From: Saussurea involucrata
Lineage: Eukaryota > Streptophyta > Magnoliopsida > Asterales > Asteraceae
NCBI GenBank assembly: GCA_033807775.1
Contig: CM066313.1
Coordinates: 85,313,484-85,377,483, forward strand
Length of the DNA stretch: 64,000 nucleotides
Direction: 5' to 3'
Position numbers and translations under genes: made by a program. The notes beneath the pieces were generated by a model. That model searched no databases, was not told the DNA's origin, and saw only the letters and a list, made by a program, of their open reading frames with translations. Below, one piece after another: positions 47,101 to 59,493 of this stretch. Position 1 is the first letter of the stretch. Every line of letters begins with the position of its first letter.

Positions 47101-48214
47101 TATTTCTAGTTGTAAAAATAGCAAAAATGTAGTAATAGAATTTACAGGCAATTCATATTGCACTTTTCTCTTGCTGGCCTAAACCTAGATTTTTGTTGAT
47201 TTGGTTTAATGCACAGAGGGATTATCTTTCTGCTGGATCATGGAACATTCAGGAGGAAGTACGGCGGTTGCGTTCCAAGGCAACAGAAGATATGCTAACC
47301 AACCATCAATCCCCAAAACTTGCAGATTTTTCACAAAGTTCTTTGGCAAATGACAAGGCTGTAGGGTTAATGAAGCCAAGCGAGCCATTCTCTTTAGAAC
47401 CACCAAAACCAGAGGAAGAAACTGTAAACCTGGCTGCAGATGAGGGTCCTCTTGGCTTCACTGGTTTGTTTCTTTTCCTCATGCTTCCAGATGATTCTAC
47501 TCCCCAAACTCTGCCTAAAAATATATGCAACGTTTGATTGCACACGTAGTATAGCGAGTTTTCATTTATTAGTCAAATATATAAAATATTTTTGTGATAG
47601 TGCTAAACTATGGGAATTTTGCCAACACATATAAATTTTTTGTAATGATAAATTATAGGTAGACACTAAATTTTAATTAAAACTTTGCCAAAAAAGAGAG
47701 AAAAAAAACATTTATTTTGGGATGTGGAGGGAGTTTTACGTTAATTCTTGTTTTTTTCTCTATTTTTTATTTTCTACTTTTTTTGGTCATCAGATACAAG
47801 GACCACTCAAGATGTTTTTGAAGCCTTGTCATCCCTTCCAACAATTGAGGAGCAAAATCAGGTATCCATCGGTCACAAATACTAATTCTCTAATGTGACA
47901 TGATCTCTATAAATCACCAAAAACTGTTTATATTTTTTGTGCTTCAGACGGCAGAGGAACAAGACGCTGATGTTCATCCAAACAGTGAACAAAACCTTGG
48001 GCTGTCTGACGATGTGAACCGTCTGAATGAAGGGGTTTGTCATCTGATTACTGAATCTAGAGAGATACCTGATGTGAATGTGAATGGTTCTCAGGGAAGC
48101 TCTAACACCAACGATCCCATTCCTTCTACGAAAAAGACGACCGATAGCCCAACTACACGAGCAGTGACGAGAAGCCGGAGATACAGCAAAAGAGGTAGGG
48201 GCCGGGCCAAATGA
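41182..48214 (+). CDS. KAKU4: KAKU4-like plant nuclear envelope protein
   Basis: Eight coding exons with matching phases and GT-AG introns: 41182-41446, 42274-42341, 42796-42872, 44058-44140, 44253-44380, 47217-47463, 47794-47861, 47948-48214, giving 400 codons. The N-terminus has a glycine patch, a basic KPRRSAARK stretch (about 22-30) and the TPYDRP motif (31-36) shared by the NUP136/KAKU4 group. An SPNWFNGLVSPAKF block and a Ser/Asp run follow. The middle (exons 3-4) has EILYLVEQLLM and FSREECDRLIDIINSRV, a putative amphipathic helix. The C-terminus is basic (RSRRYSKRGRGRAK). KAKU4 acts with CRWN lamina-like proteins at the inner nuclear membrane and shapes the nucleus (known for Arabidopsis). 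The protein is shorter than Arabidopsis KAKU4 as I recall it. Proximity to ABC1K1 supports the name. A longer NUP1-type nucleoporin is the alternative. Confidence 0.75.
44381..47216 (+). other. 2.8-kb intron 5 of the KAKU4-like gene
   Basis: The largest intron of the gene. It contains a SINE (about 46418-46590) and old repeat-like DNA around 44880-45600, where a 94-codon frame on the plus strand has no recognisable motif and is probably a decayed element. No extra exon with a fitting phase was found, though a small missed exon cannot be excluded. Confidence 0.55.
46418..46590 (+). mobile_element. tRNA-derived SINE, family 2, copy 1
   Basis: The unit has an A-box-like GGCCAGCTTAACTGG, a weak B-box (GGTTGGCTGTTTTAGTC) and the body GGTCCCATGGGATTAG, ending in a short A run (CCAAAAAAA). 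It matches a second copy at 54675-54830 over most of its length, including GGCAAATAAAA and GGGCCACT. Target duplications were not recognised. Confidence 0.65.
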
Positions 48215-48543
48215 TCCATTCGTAACAAGAAGCATGGATTGTAGGTTAGCTAACTAGACAAGTCTTCCTACCACTTTTTAGGGTTTAATTATTAAGAATT
48301 AACGAATGTAAACCGTAGGGTTTACATTCATGTATTGTTTGTAGTCTAAACTGCAGAAACAGGGGATTGTGTGTGTTAACTTTTAGGCTAGGGTTTATGT
48401 AGTTGTTAAGTTCACTTGTATTTAAACTAATTTACTATGTGTAATTCAGTAGCATATTGTGAAGAGGAGTTGTAATATGTAATGTAATTCAAGTATTGTA
48501 GTTGCTTCTGACTCTTTGTGTTGTAGTTTCTTTATTAATTTAA
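48215..48543 (+). other. KAKU4-like gene 3' untranslated region
   Basis: Sequence from the TGA stop to the Mutator-like element. It is AT-rich, with GTAATATGTAATGTAA and TTGTTT-type motifs typical of plant 3' ends. The poly(A) site is probably near 48440-48540, but no single signal stands out. Confidence 0.5.
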
Positions 48544-49277
48544 GAGTAAACTCCAATTTTTGTTGTTAGAGGTTTATTGGAAAGTTTTAAAAATGAGAAG
48601 TAAACTTTGACAAGTCTAGAAAGCATTCTTGTGGTTCTTATTTTGCTTTGAAAGTGGTCTTTGATCACTAACTTCATTAATGAATCTATGTTAAATGAGG
48701 GGCAATGTAGTCTTTTTCTGTTTTTTTAAAATTTCTTTTTGAAGTTTAATAAAGTATAGTGTGTGTATATGATAAAACTTCAATTTTGGTCCCGTCGGTT
48801 TGATTCCCTCATTGACGATGCTTCCTCCCTTCCCTTTCCCGCCGGCAAAAAACACTCCATATTTCCGATAACCCCTTCTTCTCCAACAAGTCTAAAAGTG
48901 GGGCTTGAAACTTTAATAAGTCTAGAAAGCATCCTTATAGTTCTTATTTTGCTCTGAAAGTGGTCCCTGATTACTAACTTTGTTAATAACTATCGTTAAA
49001 TGAAGGGTTAAGGATTGGTCCCATGTTTGAAATTTAGGACTTTTTACAGATAGGAATGCTTGTAAGATGAGGGTCAAAGGATTGGTGCCATGTTTGAAAT
49101 TTAGGACTAAAATACGTTATTTTACTGATCTTTTTTTGGACGGTCCTTGGTTCTTATCGGTAGAGATGGCCAAATCCGGGACCGGCCGTTAGAATGAGGG
49201 ACGAAATCTGTTGGGAATTGAAAATCATGAGGAACATATATGCTATAAACGTTAGGGATCAAAAATGAACTTCACTC
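48544..49277. mobile_element. Mutator-like TIR element, decayed
   Basis: The left end GAGTAAACTCCAATTTTTG and the right end (inverted) GAGTGAAGTTCATTTTTGATCCC resemble the GAGTAAACTGCAATTTTGG termini of the element at 36558-38024. Inner repeats such as AAGTCTAGAAAGCAT(T/C)CTT occur twice (48615 and 48917), and AACTTCAATTTTGGTCCC lies at 48776. No coding frame. It lies just past the 3' end of the KAKU4-like gene. Confidence 0.55.
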
Positions 49278-49994
49278 TTTAAATTATGAAAGCAATTATT
49301 TACAATATTATGGGGTTTTGCTTTGACATAATAATATAATAAAAAAAAGTAAGTTGCATCTAAAAGGTGATTAACTCTTTTAAAAAATAATTTGGGTTCT
49401 ACATATTCTTACAAAAGAAAGACTCACTCATTTAATTTGGAAGAGTAAATTACATATTTTGTTCATATGATTTGCTAATTTGTTTTCCTTAATCATTCAT
49501 CAATTTCATTTATTACAAGTTTATAACTCAATAATATATTTTATAACAAATTTCGTTGTTGATTTCATTTCTTTTATATTAGTGTAACAAAATAGAAATA
49601 ATGCGAATTAAAGTGAAACATCTTAAAATGGAAATCTTCGTACTCATTTATGCTTCAGAAGCATACCCGGAAATGTATATCAAATCGCACATTGGTTAAA
49701 CATTTAGAACCATACATGTATATTTTTCGGGTTCACTCAATTCCAATAGAAGACCCAAAAAACCACATTCTTGGTGATGAACTTCTGCTTTATACTCCCT
49801 TCATCCCAAAATAAATTTCCACAATGAAAACGGTAAACAATTTTAGAATTGTGTAACTACTGCAATTTGTATTTAAGTAAATGACAATTTCACCCTTAAC
49901 AATAGCGATAGAAATTATCGCCATCTCATAATTAAGGGTAGAACGAAAAAGTAGACCTTTAGTTTGGGACAAACTAAAATAGAAATTTAGACAC
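49278..49994. other. AT-rich intergenic DNA
   Basis: About 0.7 kb between two transposons. No open frame, RNA or repeat structure was recognised. The last 200 bp (49785-49990) carry short words common in plant intergenic DNA only. Confidence 0.5.
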
Positions 49995-49997
49995 TTA

Positions 49998-51714
49998 GGC
50001 CATCCGTACCCCAGCGGGCTCGGGCTCGGGTTCACGCCAGGTGGCCAGCGGGTTGGGCGGCAACCGGGTACGGGGGCGGCGGGTTCCTGCGGGTTCGGCA
50101 TGCGGGCTCCCCACCCCGCTCCTACCCGAACACTTTCTCAATTTTTATTTTATTTTTAATTCCAACGGCTATATATCAAACGGCTATTTTCAATTTATTT
50201 TATTTTTTTCAATTTAAACACTATAAATCAACCTCAAATCTCATCCATTTTTCATACCAATTCTCTCAATCCTCTAAATTCTCTCAATTCATTTTTCACT
50301 CTTAATTCTCTCAATCCTCTAAATTCTCTCATCATGAATTCAAACACCTCACCCACACCCCGTGGTAACCGATCGACGAGGTCGGATTCACCGCAAGAAA
50401 CCCCGAACGTTGGTTTCCAACAATTTCAACAAAATCTTTATTTTCCTCAATTTGCCCCGGACGTTGGTTTCTCACAATCTATCCATCCATTTTCTCGTGA
50501 AGGCTTGATCCTACAAGGTTTTGCGCCCCCAAATTTCCAACTTCCTCCACCCGCTTTCAACACCGGAATCGATCTTGAAGAGATTGTTCCGGAAACACCA
50601 CAAACGATCTCCACACAACAATCATCCCCGGATCGACAACCAAGTCCAACACCAAACCCGTCACCAACGCAAAACCAAAAAAAGAAAAAAATTCAAAAAA
50701 GAGCCGCCCGACAACCATGGACTATAGCGGAGGAAGTGGCTTTAGCGTCGGCGTGGATCGACGTTTCGGAGGACCCCCTTGTCGGTAACGCACAAAACGG
50801 AGGTACTATTATTATTATTATTATTATTATTATTGTTATGTAAATATAGATAGCTTCTGGGGTCGCATCGAGAAGGTGTTTTATACGTTGATGTGTCGTG
50901 AAAAATATAGAACACATCATCAACTAAGCACCAAATATAAAGATTTAAACAAAAAGGTACAACAATTCGCCAGCATCTACAACAACTTGTATAATAGTAG
51001 ATCAAGCGGATCGAGTGAAGCCGATATTTTAAAAGCGGCACACGTCCGGTACGAAAATGAATACCAAACTGCCTTCACCCATGAACAAGCTTGGGATATC
51101 CTCAAATTATATCCAAAATGGAATACGGTTCCAACTATGACAAATACATCCCGGGGTTCAAAACGTACCCACACTTCCGATGAAGACGCTGAAAATGTTC
51201 AACGACCCATCGGGAGAAACACGGCAAAAAAGGCAGCAACGAGTAGTACGGACGACAACCGCCTTTACTCCGAAATGAGTGACTTGAGAAGTAAAATTGA
51301 TGATTCGGTTGATTACAAAATGAAAAAACTTGAAGTCGAACAACAAAAGTGGCAAGTCGAACAACAAAAGTGTGAAATCGAGTTGGAAAGGCTATATGAA
51401 AAAGACTTCGAGTTTTTCATTTCCCCGCACGATCACCTTACCGGAGCTGCTTTGAATGCTACTTTGGCGAGAAAAGAGAGAATTCGACAAAAACATAATT
51501 GGAATTTTTAATTTTATTTTGTAATTTTTAATTTTATTTTTATGAATGTTATGATTTTTTATTAAAAAATTAGATGAGGTGGCATGTGGGTTCAAGAGGT
51601 TCAAAAGGTTGGGGTACGGGATTTGTGGGTTCAAAAAGGTTCAAGAGGGTTCAAAGTGGAAAGCTGATGTGGCGCAGAGGGTTCAAAAGGTTTGAACCTG
51701 GGGTACAGATGGCC
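49998..51714 (+). mobile_element. PIF/Harbinger element carrying only ORF1
   Basis: The ends are GGCCATCCGTACCCCAG and, inverted, GGCCATCTGTACCCCAG, with the 3-bp duplication TTA on both sides (49995-49997, 51715-51717), the hallmark of PIF/Harbinger. The 1717-bp unit has GGGTTC-rich subterminal repeats at both ends and one gene, the Myb/SANT-like ORF1 product. The DDE transposase expected in an autonomous element is absent, so movement would need a partner. Confidence 0.9.
50334..51511 (+). CDS. PIF/Harbinger ORF1 Myb/SANT-like protein
   Basis: Two exons, 50334-50802 and 50850-51511, joined in phase across a 47-bp intron made mostly of ATT repeats (GTACTATT ... AAATATAG), giving 376 codons. 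Residues 1-125 are Pro/Gln/Ser-rich and end in a KKKKIQKRAAR nuclear signal. A SANT-like domain starts at PWTIAEEVALASAW (about 128) and continues through FWGRIEKVFY and the AWDILKLYPKW block, the NAM-associated-type C-terminal region. A coiled-coil-like Glu/Gln/Lys helix (KKLEVEQQKWQVEQQK) is near residue 315. Such proteins help the Harbinger transposase bind its termini. They are often annotated as glutathione S-transferase T3-like by error transfer. The frame is intact. Confidence 0.82.
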
Positions 51715-51717
51715 TTA

Positions 51718-52368
51718 TTTGAGACGGGAAAGGGAGGTATGTATTAACATTGTTTTAGTAGTTTTTTGAATAAACATAAATATAAAATTTAAACTTAAGA
51801 CTTTTAGATAATAGCAAGTCCCAAGTCCCAAAGAAATGGTTTCATTTCCTTCACCAAAACCCTCTATTTTGCATAATGTCTTCCATTGCTTGTTGTTTCA
51901 ATAAAGACTTTGCTACCAACTCCCATAATACTTGTAGCATAGTAACACAACTCAAATAAGAGGTCTTGGAGATGAAATATTAGAGTAGTAGTTGATTAGT
52001 GGTGGGGACTATAGCAATCGTAAACCGGAACCGGAGAGGTAGAGGTAGAGGTAGAGGGTGGGAGGGGAGGAACACTGAGCCAACAAATAGGTTACCAGGG
52101 TTCTACATTAGACTAGGGGTTGGGTAGTTTTATACACCTTTGCTATGTTCCTTATACCTACTTCCATTTTTATGTTGTTGTTCAATATTTGATATTCTCT
52201 TTTGAACTCTTTTATTCTTCTTCCAAGAAAGTCATGGGCAACATTTATTCTCACATACACTTTTTCAAAATCTAAGGGTTTTTATAGAAACAATCACTCT
52301 ACTCTTTATAAGATGAAATATGCGTATATCTCACACCCCTAAACCCCACCTTCGATTGGAATCCAAGA
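51718..52368. other. Intergenic DNA with a purine-rich tract
   Basis: No gene recognised. A GGTAGAGGTAGAGGTAGAGGGTGGGAGGGGAGG tract lies near 52038-52070, the only marked compositional feature. Confidence 0.5.
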
Positions 52369-52768
52369 GCCCATTTGCTTTGATGAATGTTTTTGAGGAA
52401 TTTTGATTTTGTGGAAGGATTTGGAATTGGGAGAACTTGGAATATTTGGTTTATAGGATTTGGAATTGAATTGAACTCCATTACCTATAAAGAATTTTGA
52501 AGAAAAAAATTACCTTTTTATTAATTGATTATTACAAAACAAATGTTGTAAACATATTTTAATACTATTATTATTAAACAAATCCCATGAAATTATGTGA
52601 AATCCCGCGAAATACCATCTACTCGCATGAGATTTCTAAATCCCATGTTTGCGAGATTTCAATGAGATCCTCGAAATCTAAATCCAAGTATTCTTTCAAA
52701 GCAAACATAGGATTGGAATGAAATTCAATTCCAAATGCCTCCAAATCTCGCAAACCAAATGGGACATA
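52369..52768. mobile_element. MITE-like inverted-repeat element
   Basis: The ends GCCCATTTGCTTTG and, inverted, TCCCATTTGGTTTG face each other across about 400 bp. Both arms then carry GGATTTGGAATTG-type words, so the inverted homology extends inward with gaps. The centre is AT-rich and non-coding. The superfamily cannot be assigned from this alone; the terminal word resembles hAT or Tourist-type MITEs. Confidence 0.5.
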
Positions 52769-53540
52769 AGTGATTCAGGGACAACATTGTCAGTTTATAC
52801 TACATTTCTTTCCCAACCTATTGCACGAACGATATCGCACAAACGACTATGTCCATGCAAATATAAGAAAGAAATTTCCTATTTGCCGAAGATATACAAA
52901 AGCACTTGCTGCAGTAGAAATGATACGAAGACAACTACTACCACAGAAATTCATCAAGCAAATAACCTCGTAAATCTATTATGAATTTAGATATTAGACA
53001 CAAACGTCACAAGCCCGTTAGTCAGGGTATTCACAGAAACAACCAGTAGTAATATTTGAGATAGAAATCAGATCTGCGTATAATATAAATATATTATATC
53101 CCCCACGCCCCACCTCTGTATGTAATCTACTGGGCTCGCTTGGTTTGGTTTATATTAGTCACAAACATACACAAGCATTGGCATAGTTTACTTTATGTTT
53201 TAGAAGGCAGAAAAACCTGAAACTTATAAAATACGATGAAATTCACAAAAACTACTTGCATAAAGCTCGAGTACTGCAATTGCTGTGTTATATACAATCA
53301 CTTCTAACATCAAAGTCACGGATATATCAACTGGTATATATTATATAGCCTCAACAAGTCTAATTACAAGATAACAACTTAACAAGTTGCTCTTACCTAT
53401 AAAACTGATTATATACAGCTGTAAGTATGTTTCTTTGTTATCAACGCGTGATGGGATCTTTCTGTGGTTTCGTGTGATGTTTGTAGAAGAAGAAAAGATA
53501 TGAACGTGTGGGTTGACAGTGGATACGTCAAAAACCTGAA
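52769..53540. other. ABC1K1 downstream region
   Basis: The sequence after the ABC1K1 stop (reading the minus strand) includes its 3' untranslated region, probably to about 53300. The remainder holds no recognised gene. Short plus-strand frames here are shadows without motifs. Confidence 0.45.
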
Positions 53541-54116
53541 TCATTTATCAGATAGGACAGAAGCACTCCAGGAAAGCATGAATTCACGAGCGGCTGAAGG
53601 CAAGTCTGCAAGTTGATAAAAAAAAAGATTCATGAATTTGACAAGTGATACAGGAAAAGAAATTACCTCTTTAAGACCGGCTATGTATTTCCAAGATAGG
53701 GGAAAAAGTTCATTTAGGACTATATGAATCCATATATGCTTTGATGAATATATACGCTATATAAAATTCTGAGAGAATATGCAACAATGCATATAGTCTT
53801 GCATATATAGTATATATACACATTGATGAATAGGGTTAGGTTTACAGGAAACTTGAAAAAAAATGAAAAACTGAGGAACACCATCCTGGTAACCGTCCAT
53901 ATGGACCGTATGCACATGTGCATACAAGTAATTTGTAACATGCACATGTGCATACAAGTAATTTGTAACATGCACATGTGCATACCGTCCAGATGAACAG
54001 TTACTAGCATGTTCCTCAGTTTTTCATTTTTCTAGGGTTTTCCCCCGAACCTCCCTCTTGATGAATATACTAATTCGTAGATACATATTTTGATGTTGTA
54101 TATGCATAATGCATCA

Positions 54117-54168
<52 letters not shown>

Positions 54169-55518
54169 TATATGCATAGAGGGAGGTTCGGGGGAAAACC
54201 TCAAAAAATAGAAAACTAAGGAACACCCTGGTAGCCCTTCATGAAGTTGTTTTTTTTTTGCTTTTATACACGTGTGTATTATGCATTTGTGCATATGCAC
54301 ATGTGCATGTTACAAATTACTTATGCACAGTGCATACCATCCCAATGAAAAGCTACCAGGGTGTTCCTCAGTTTTCTAGGTTTTTTTAGGTTTTCCCCTG
54401 AACTATATACATATACCGGTTCTTATGGCTCTCAAAGTATTTATGGTTCTCATTTGAACTTCCCCCTAGTTACATATACTAGTTAAATATTATGAATTAT
54501 ACCATTATATAATTATTAAGAGATTTGTCATTATGTTGGAACATATTAATCGCAAATTAGAAAACCATTATCTTTTTTTTTCTGAAAGGCAATCTTCAAT
54601 AAAACTAACCAGAAACAACAGAGTACATCAGAAATATAAGAAAACCATTATCTTATAAGCCATTTTTCGAAAATGTAGAGGGCCAACTAAGTTGGCAAAT
54701 AAAAGTTAGGCCTTGGGCTCATCCCCATAGGTCGCTAGTTCAAGCCTCCTCAGGGCCACTTGGCGTTTCCTGACTGTTATCTTCAAGGCCCCATGGGATT
54801 AGCCGAGGTTTACCCAAAGAAAAACTACAAACGGAACTGTAGTTGAACTTAGGTAAGATGAGATGTCATATATATATATATATATATATAAATCATACAT
54901 ACCTCTAACTACCTCCAAAGCAACTGAGGGTATATTTATTTCGTCTTCAACAAGCCTATACACGTCAACAAGCTGCAAAATACACATGATGTAAGTTGGC
55001 AGCTACACGGGAATTCAAGATAACCAGCAGATTGCACATACCTCTTCAACATGAAGCTTAGAGTCTTCCGTCAATGCAAGAAGAAGTTGCCTACGAATTC
55101 CTTCATCAATCAGGAAAAGTCTAGCTCCGTCTTTGATTGTGTCTGTTAAGTCCAATTTCCTTTGAATCTGCACCTCTCTCGAACTTTGCCTGATTAAAAG
55201 TCCAAAGCGCAACTATTAGTTTCCCAAGTCATATCCACTTAGCTTAAAGACGATCAAAAGATGTATATTTGCATGTGTTTGTGTATATATAGGGTCGGGT
55301 TCAGGGGAAAACCGCAAAAAAAAATGAAAAACTGAGGAAACTCTCATTCATCTGGACGGTATGCACCTATGCATACAAGTAACTTGTAGCATGCACACGT
55401 GTATAAAAACCAAAAAACAACTTAATTTACTTGTATGCACATGTGCATACCATCCAAATGAACGGTTACCAGGGTGTTTCTCAGTTCTTCATTTTTTTAG
55501 GTGTTCACCTGAACCTCC

Positions 55519-55581
<63 letters not shown>

Positions 55582-58500
55582 TACACGTACGTGTTATTTC
55601 CTTGAAGTGCGGGATTGCTGCTCATCTTTGTCACGTTCTCCTTTGCCAGCACAATTAAGTTTTCAAGTCGCTTCCATTGGAAAAGACCGTCTTTAAACAG
55701 AACCTAACACATAGAGGAAATAACTAAAGACTGAAAAACATGAAATACATCAACTAAACAGATTCATACCATCCCATCTTTAAATGTATACACGTATATG
55801 AATCATCTTTGTCTTGGAATAAAAAAAAGTTACAAAACTAGTTGATCAATACAAAAAAGACACAACTAGTTGATCGCAGCAATAAATGATCTTCAAGATT
55901 TTAAAATAGAAGAAAAGTGTTTTAAATAGCAAGCTTCCACAATATAAGTTAACTCACCTGCACAAGACGTTCTCGAAGAGCAGGGTTTGGGTCCGTCAAA
56001 AGGCGCTTTGCAATATATGGGTATGCAACCTGGTAAAGTGATTTTGTATTAGTACGTAAACCAAAATAAATATTTTTAAAGAAAATGATGTACTACATGC
56101 CATAATATTTACTCAAAGTATTTACTTTTCCAAAATAAGTAAATACTCTTAATTTTCAAATGTACTTTGGAACGAATAGCACTACCAATATGAAAAAAAG
56201 GCTTGGAGCAATACAAAATGCATGATGGAGAGGAAATATGCTAGGAGCACCATTACCTCAAGAAATTTAAAATCTGGTTTCAGCGTGAAACAGATGCCTT
56301 CTTGAGTCAACAAAGAACGAATTACGAGAGAAAACCTTTCAGGGATCCGAATTGGGTATTGGTAAACAAGTTGATTGAATTTTCCTGCATCAGAATCAAG
56401 TTCTCAATGATTTTTTTATTACACACTGAATATGACAAGGGGTAGAACTAATTTAATCTAATAGAACTTTTTTTTGATAAATAATCTAATAGAACTCAGT
56501 AACTGGCTATCTTGCCATATATATATATATATATAGGGTTGGGTTCCGGTGAGAAGTGCCAAATATGGTGAGAAACGTGAGAAGTGGTTATCAACCGTCG
56601 GAAGAGAAATGGACGCACATTAGGATGAGATGCACCGAGATAAGATGTACCGAGATGCACCGGATCAATTCCCTTTTAATCCGCAATTCATGGGAGGGTA
56701 TTTGATTAAAAACGATCAACGGTTTAAAAGTACTTCTCACACTTCTCACCAAAAATGACACTTCACATGATCCCATGCCTATATATATATATATATATAT
56801 CGCCACCCTCCTTTTGCAATTCAACAAAATTTACCTGTAACACTTCTAAAGTTAAAATCAGCCAATCCTTTTGTGCCAGAGTTCTCCCAAATTGATTCCA
56901 GTGCTGGAACAATGGGGGAGACATCTGTTCCACTGGCAAGAAATCCAAGTCTTGTGAAATCATTTGCCATTTCAGTATAATCTTCATTTACAGCATGGAC
57001 AACAGCATCAATTAGAATCTGTTTATTTTGCTGAACAGGAAGGAAAAAAAAAACAAATAGGCATTAAAACCACAGACAAAACCAAGGAAACACTAGAAGT
57101 ACGTCCAGATCAAATGGGGTTGTTTACTTCTTTTTACATTAAGTCCGGTATGAGTTAAGTTGTCTGTCTGCTGGACAGGATACCAACGGGTTTGAGGGAG
57201 GCAAAAAGAGAGGGTTGGATTATTTCTGAGCATTTCTGGTATTAATTTGTTTGGGGTGGCTTAATGGGGACAAGTGATGGGTCCCTGGCTTATTCCATAT
57301 AGCCATTTTAGCTTAATGGCTTAACGATTAAGCTGTAAAGAAACACTCATGTATGGGTGAGTGAATAAGTCGTCCAGACCATTAAGCTCATTAAGCTATA
57401 AGTAAACAGCCCCCTTGTAAATCCATTGGTTAAGAGAAATGGATCATATTTCACGAAACAGAAAAAAAATATGCCTTATTTCACTTATCTAAATTGGTAT
57501 GTTTAAAAACAAAGTTCTTTTTTGTGTTAACATTCCATTAAAAGGAGGTATGAAATGCATAAATTACCTGGCTTAGCTGAGCAACATTCCCAAAGTCCAC
57601 ATATGCAATACGGCCATCACGCATAGCAAAAATATTTCCAGGGTGAGGATCTCCATGAAACAACCCAAATTCTAGCAACTGCCGCAAAGCAGCACTAACA
57701 CCAACGGTCAAAAATCCATTTACATCAATACCAGCCTCCTTAATGGCCTGAAATAAAACGGGAAGAAAGAAACGGAATCAAACGTGAGTGGTTAACTTTC
57801 CAACAAAATTTATAGCATTCAGACCTGTGGATCAGTGCACCGAATTCCATCAATCCATTCCATAACTAGAACACGTGAACCAGAAAGCTGCCTGTAAGCC
57901 TTGGGAATTTTAACAGTAGGATCGCCTTTGAAGTTCTCAAGAAAATCTTCAATATTGCGAGCTTCCTGATTATTGTAAAACCAAAGAATTCCGGTTACTA
58001 AAAAATTAATACGAACATGTAAAAATGAGCTATCTCAGTGGCTTCATCGCACAATAGTATTTTCTTCTTTCGGAAAAAAAAATATAATCTGAATACTACC
58101 AATGTATAATCAAGCTCCTCCAGAAGCTTCTCACCAAATTCATCAACTATAAGCTCTGCATTGCAACCCAGCTTCTGTAGACTGATTCCATTCAGGAATG
58201 AAGCAAGTGTTCGGAAAAGAAAAAGATCTCGGTATATTATTGGCTCTATTTTAGGCCTTTGGACCTGCAAAAATAATAGAAATTATTTTCCATCCATTTC
58301 AGAAAGAAGCTGAACAAACACTATTGCAGACTTCAGTGTCCTTGATGGACTCAAATATATTCACCCTCCTATAAAGATTTCATGCAAATTGACTGTGTGC
58401 CCTTTTAAAAAGTTAACCAAATGTTTGACTTTTTAGACGCAAAATGATGGGAAAGATTCAACTAAATCGCTCAAAGTGCCAAATTAGCATATTTTAACCT

Positions 58501-59458
58501 TTATAGCAACATCCTCTCCTGATGCACGTAGAGTAGCCCTGTAAACTTGACCCAAACTTGCAGCTGCTATGGTCTCTGATGAAATTTTGCTGAAAACAGC
58601 TTCTAGCGGTTGACCTAACTCCTCTTCTATAATGCCGAAAGCAACCTAAAGCATTGTTAACCACTCACACCTTAAAGGAAAAATAAACCAATATGGGATA
58701 AGAGAAAAACTTGTGTTGCACAGACCATATTTATTAGCTCATTACCTGATTGGGAAACGAAGGAACATCGTCTTGAAGAACGCAAAGTTCATTCATATAA
58801 TCTTCCCTAATAATATCAGGTCTGTTTGCAAGAACCTGTAAAAAGAAGTGACGAAAGTGTAAATGCATCAAAAGAAACTAAAAACAATCACACTGTGAAC
58901 AACACCATAAGGAAACCACTAAATTTTAATGTGAACAGATACAGATACAGTAAAGCAAAACAAGAATACAAACTAATCTGCTAAAACAACCAAATAAGAA
59001 ATTAGAAGCTAGCTAAAAGTGGCAAACCTGGCCAGCTTTAATGAAAGAAGGGCCCAGGTCACATAATAAATTCCTGAGCTGCCGAGCACGAAAAGGAACA
59101 ACTTCTTCATCACGACCAACTAAGTAATCGTACACCAATCTAGTCCAGTAGAAACCTAACTTCCAAACAATCTCAATTCCTCTGCCAACCAGTGACAAAA
59201 TCGCACCTTGTGACTCCAACACTTTACTCCTAACCTTCATCACCCAAAACACAAAAGTCATCCTCATATGATATAAAACGAAAGAACTACAATTGATCCA
59301 AGAGGATGTAAGTTAAAAGCACATAAACTCACAAATGATTTCTAAGGTCCCAAAACGAGTAGAAATCCAAGTGCACAATAAACCCAACAACAAATGTAGA
59401 TAACAATAATCTAGATGTTGCACAATAATTTTCTAACGTAGAAAATTAAACCCACACG

Positions 59459-59493
<35 letters not shown>

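Noticed and set aside
47206..47545. Minus-strand frames opposite KAKU4-like exon 6
   Set aside because: They are shadows of a well-supported exon with matching phases on both sides.
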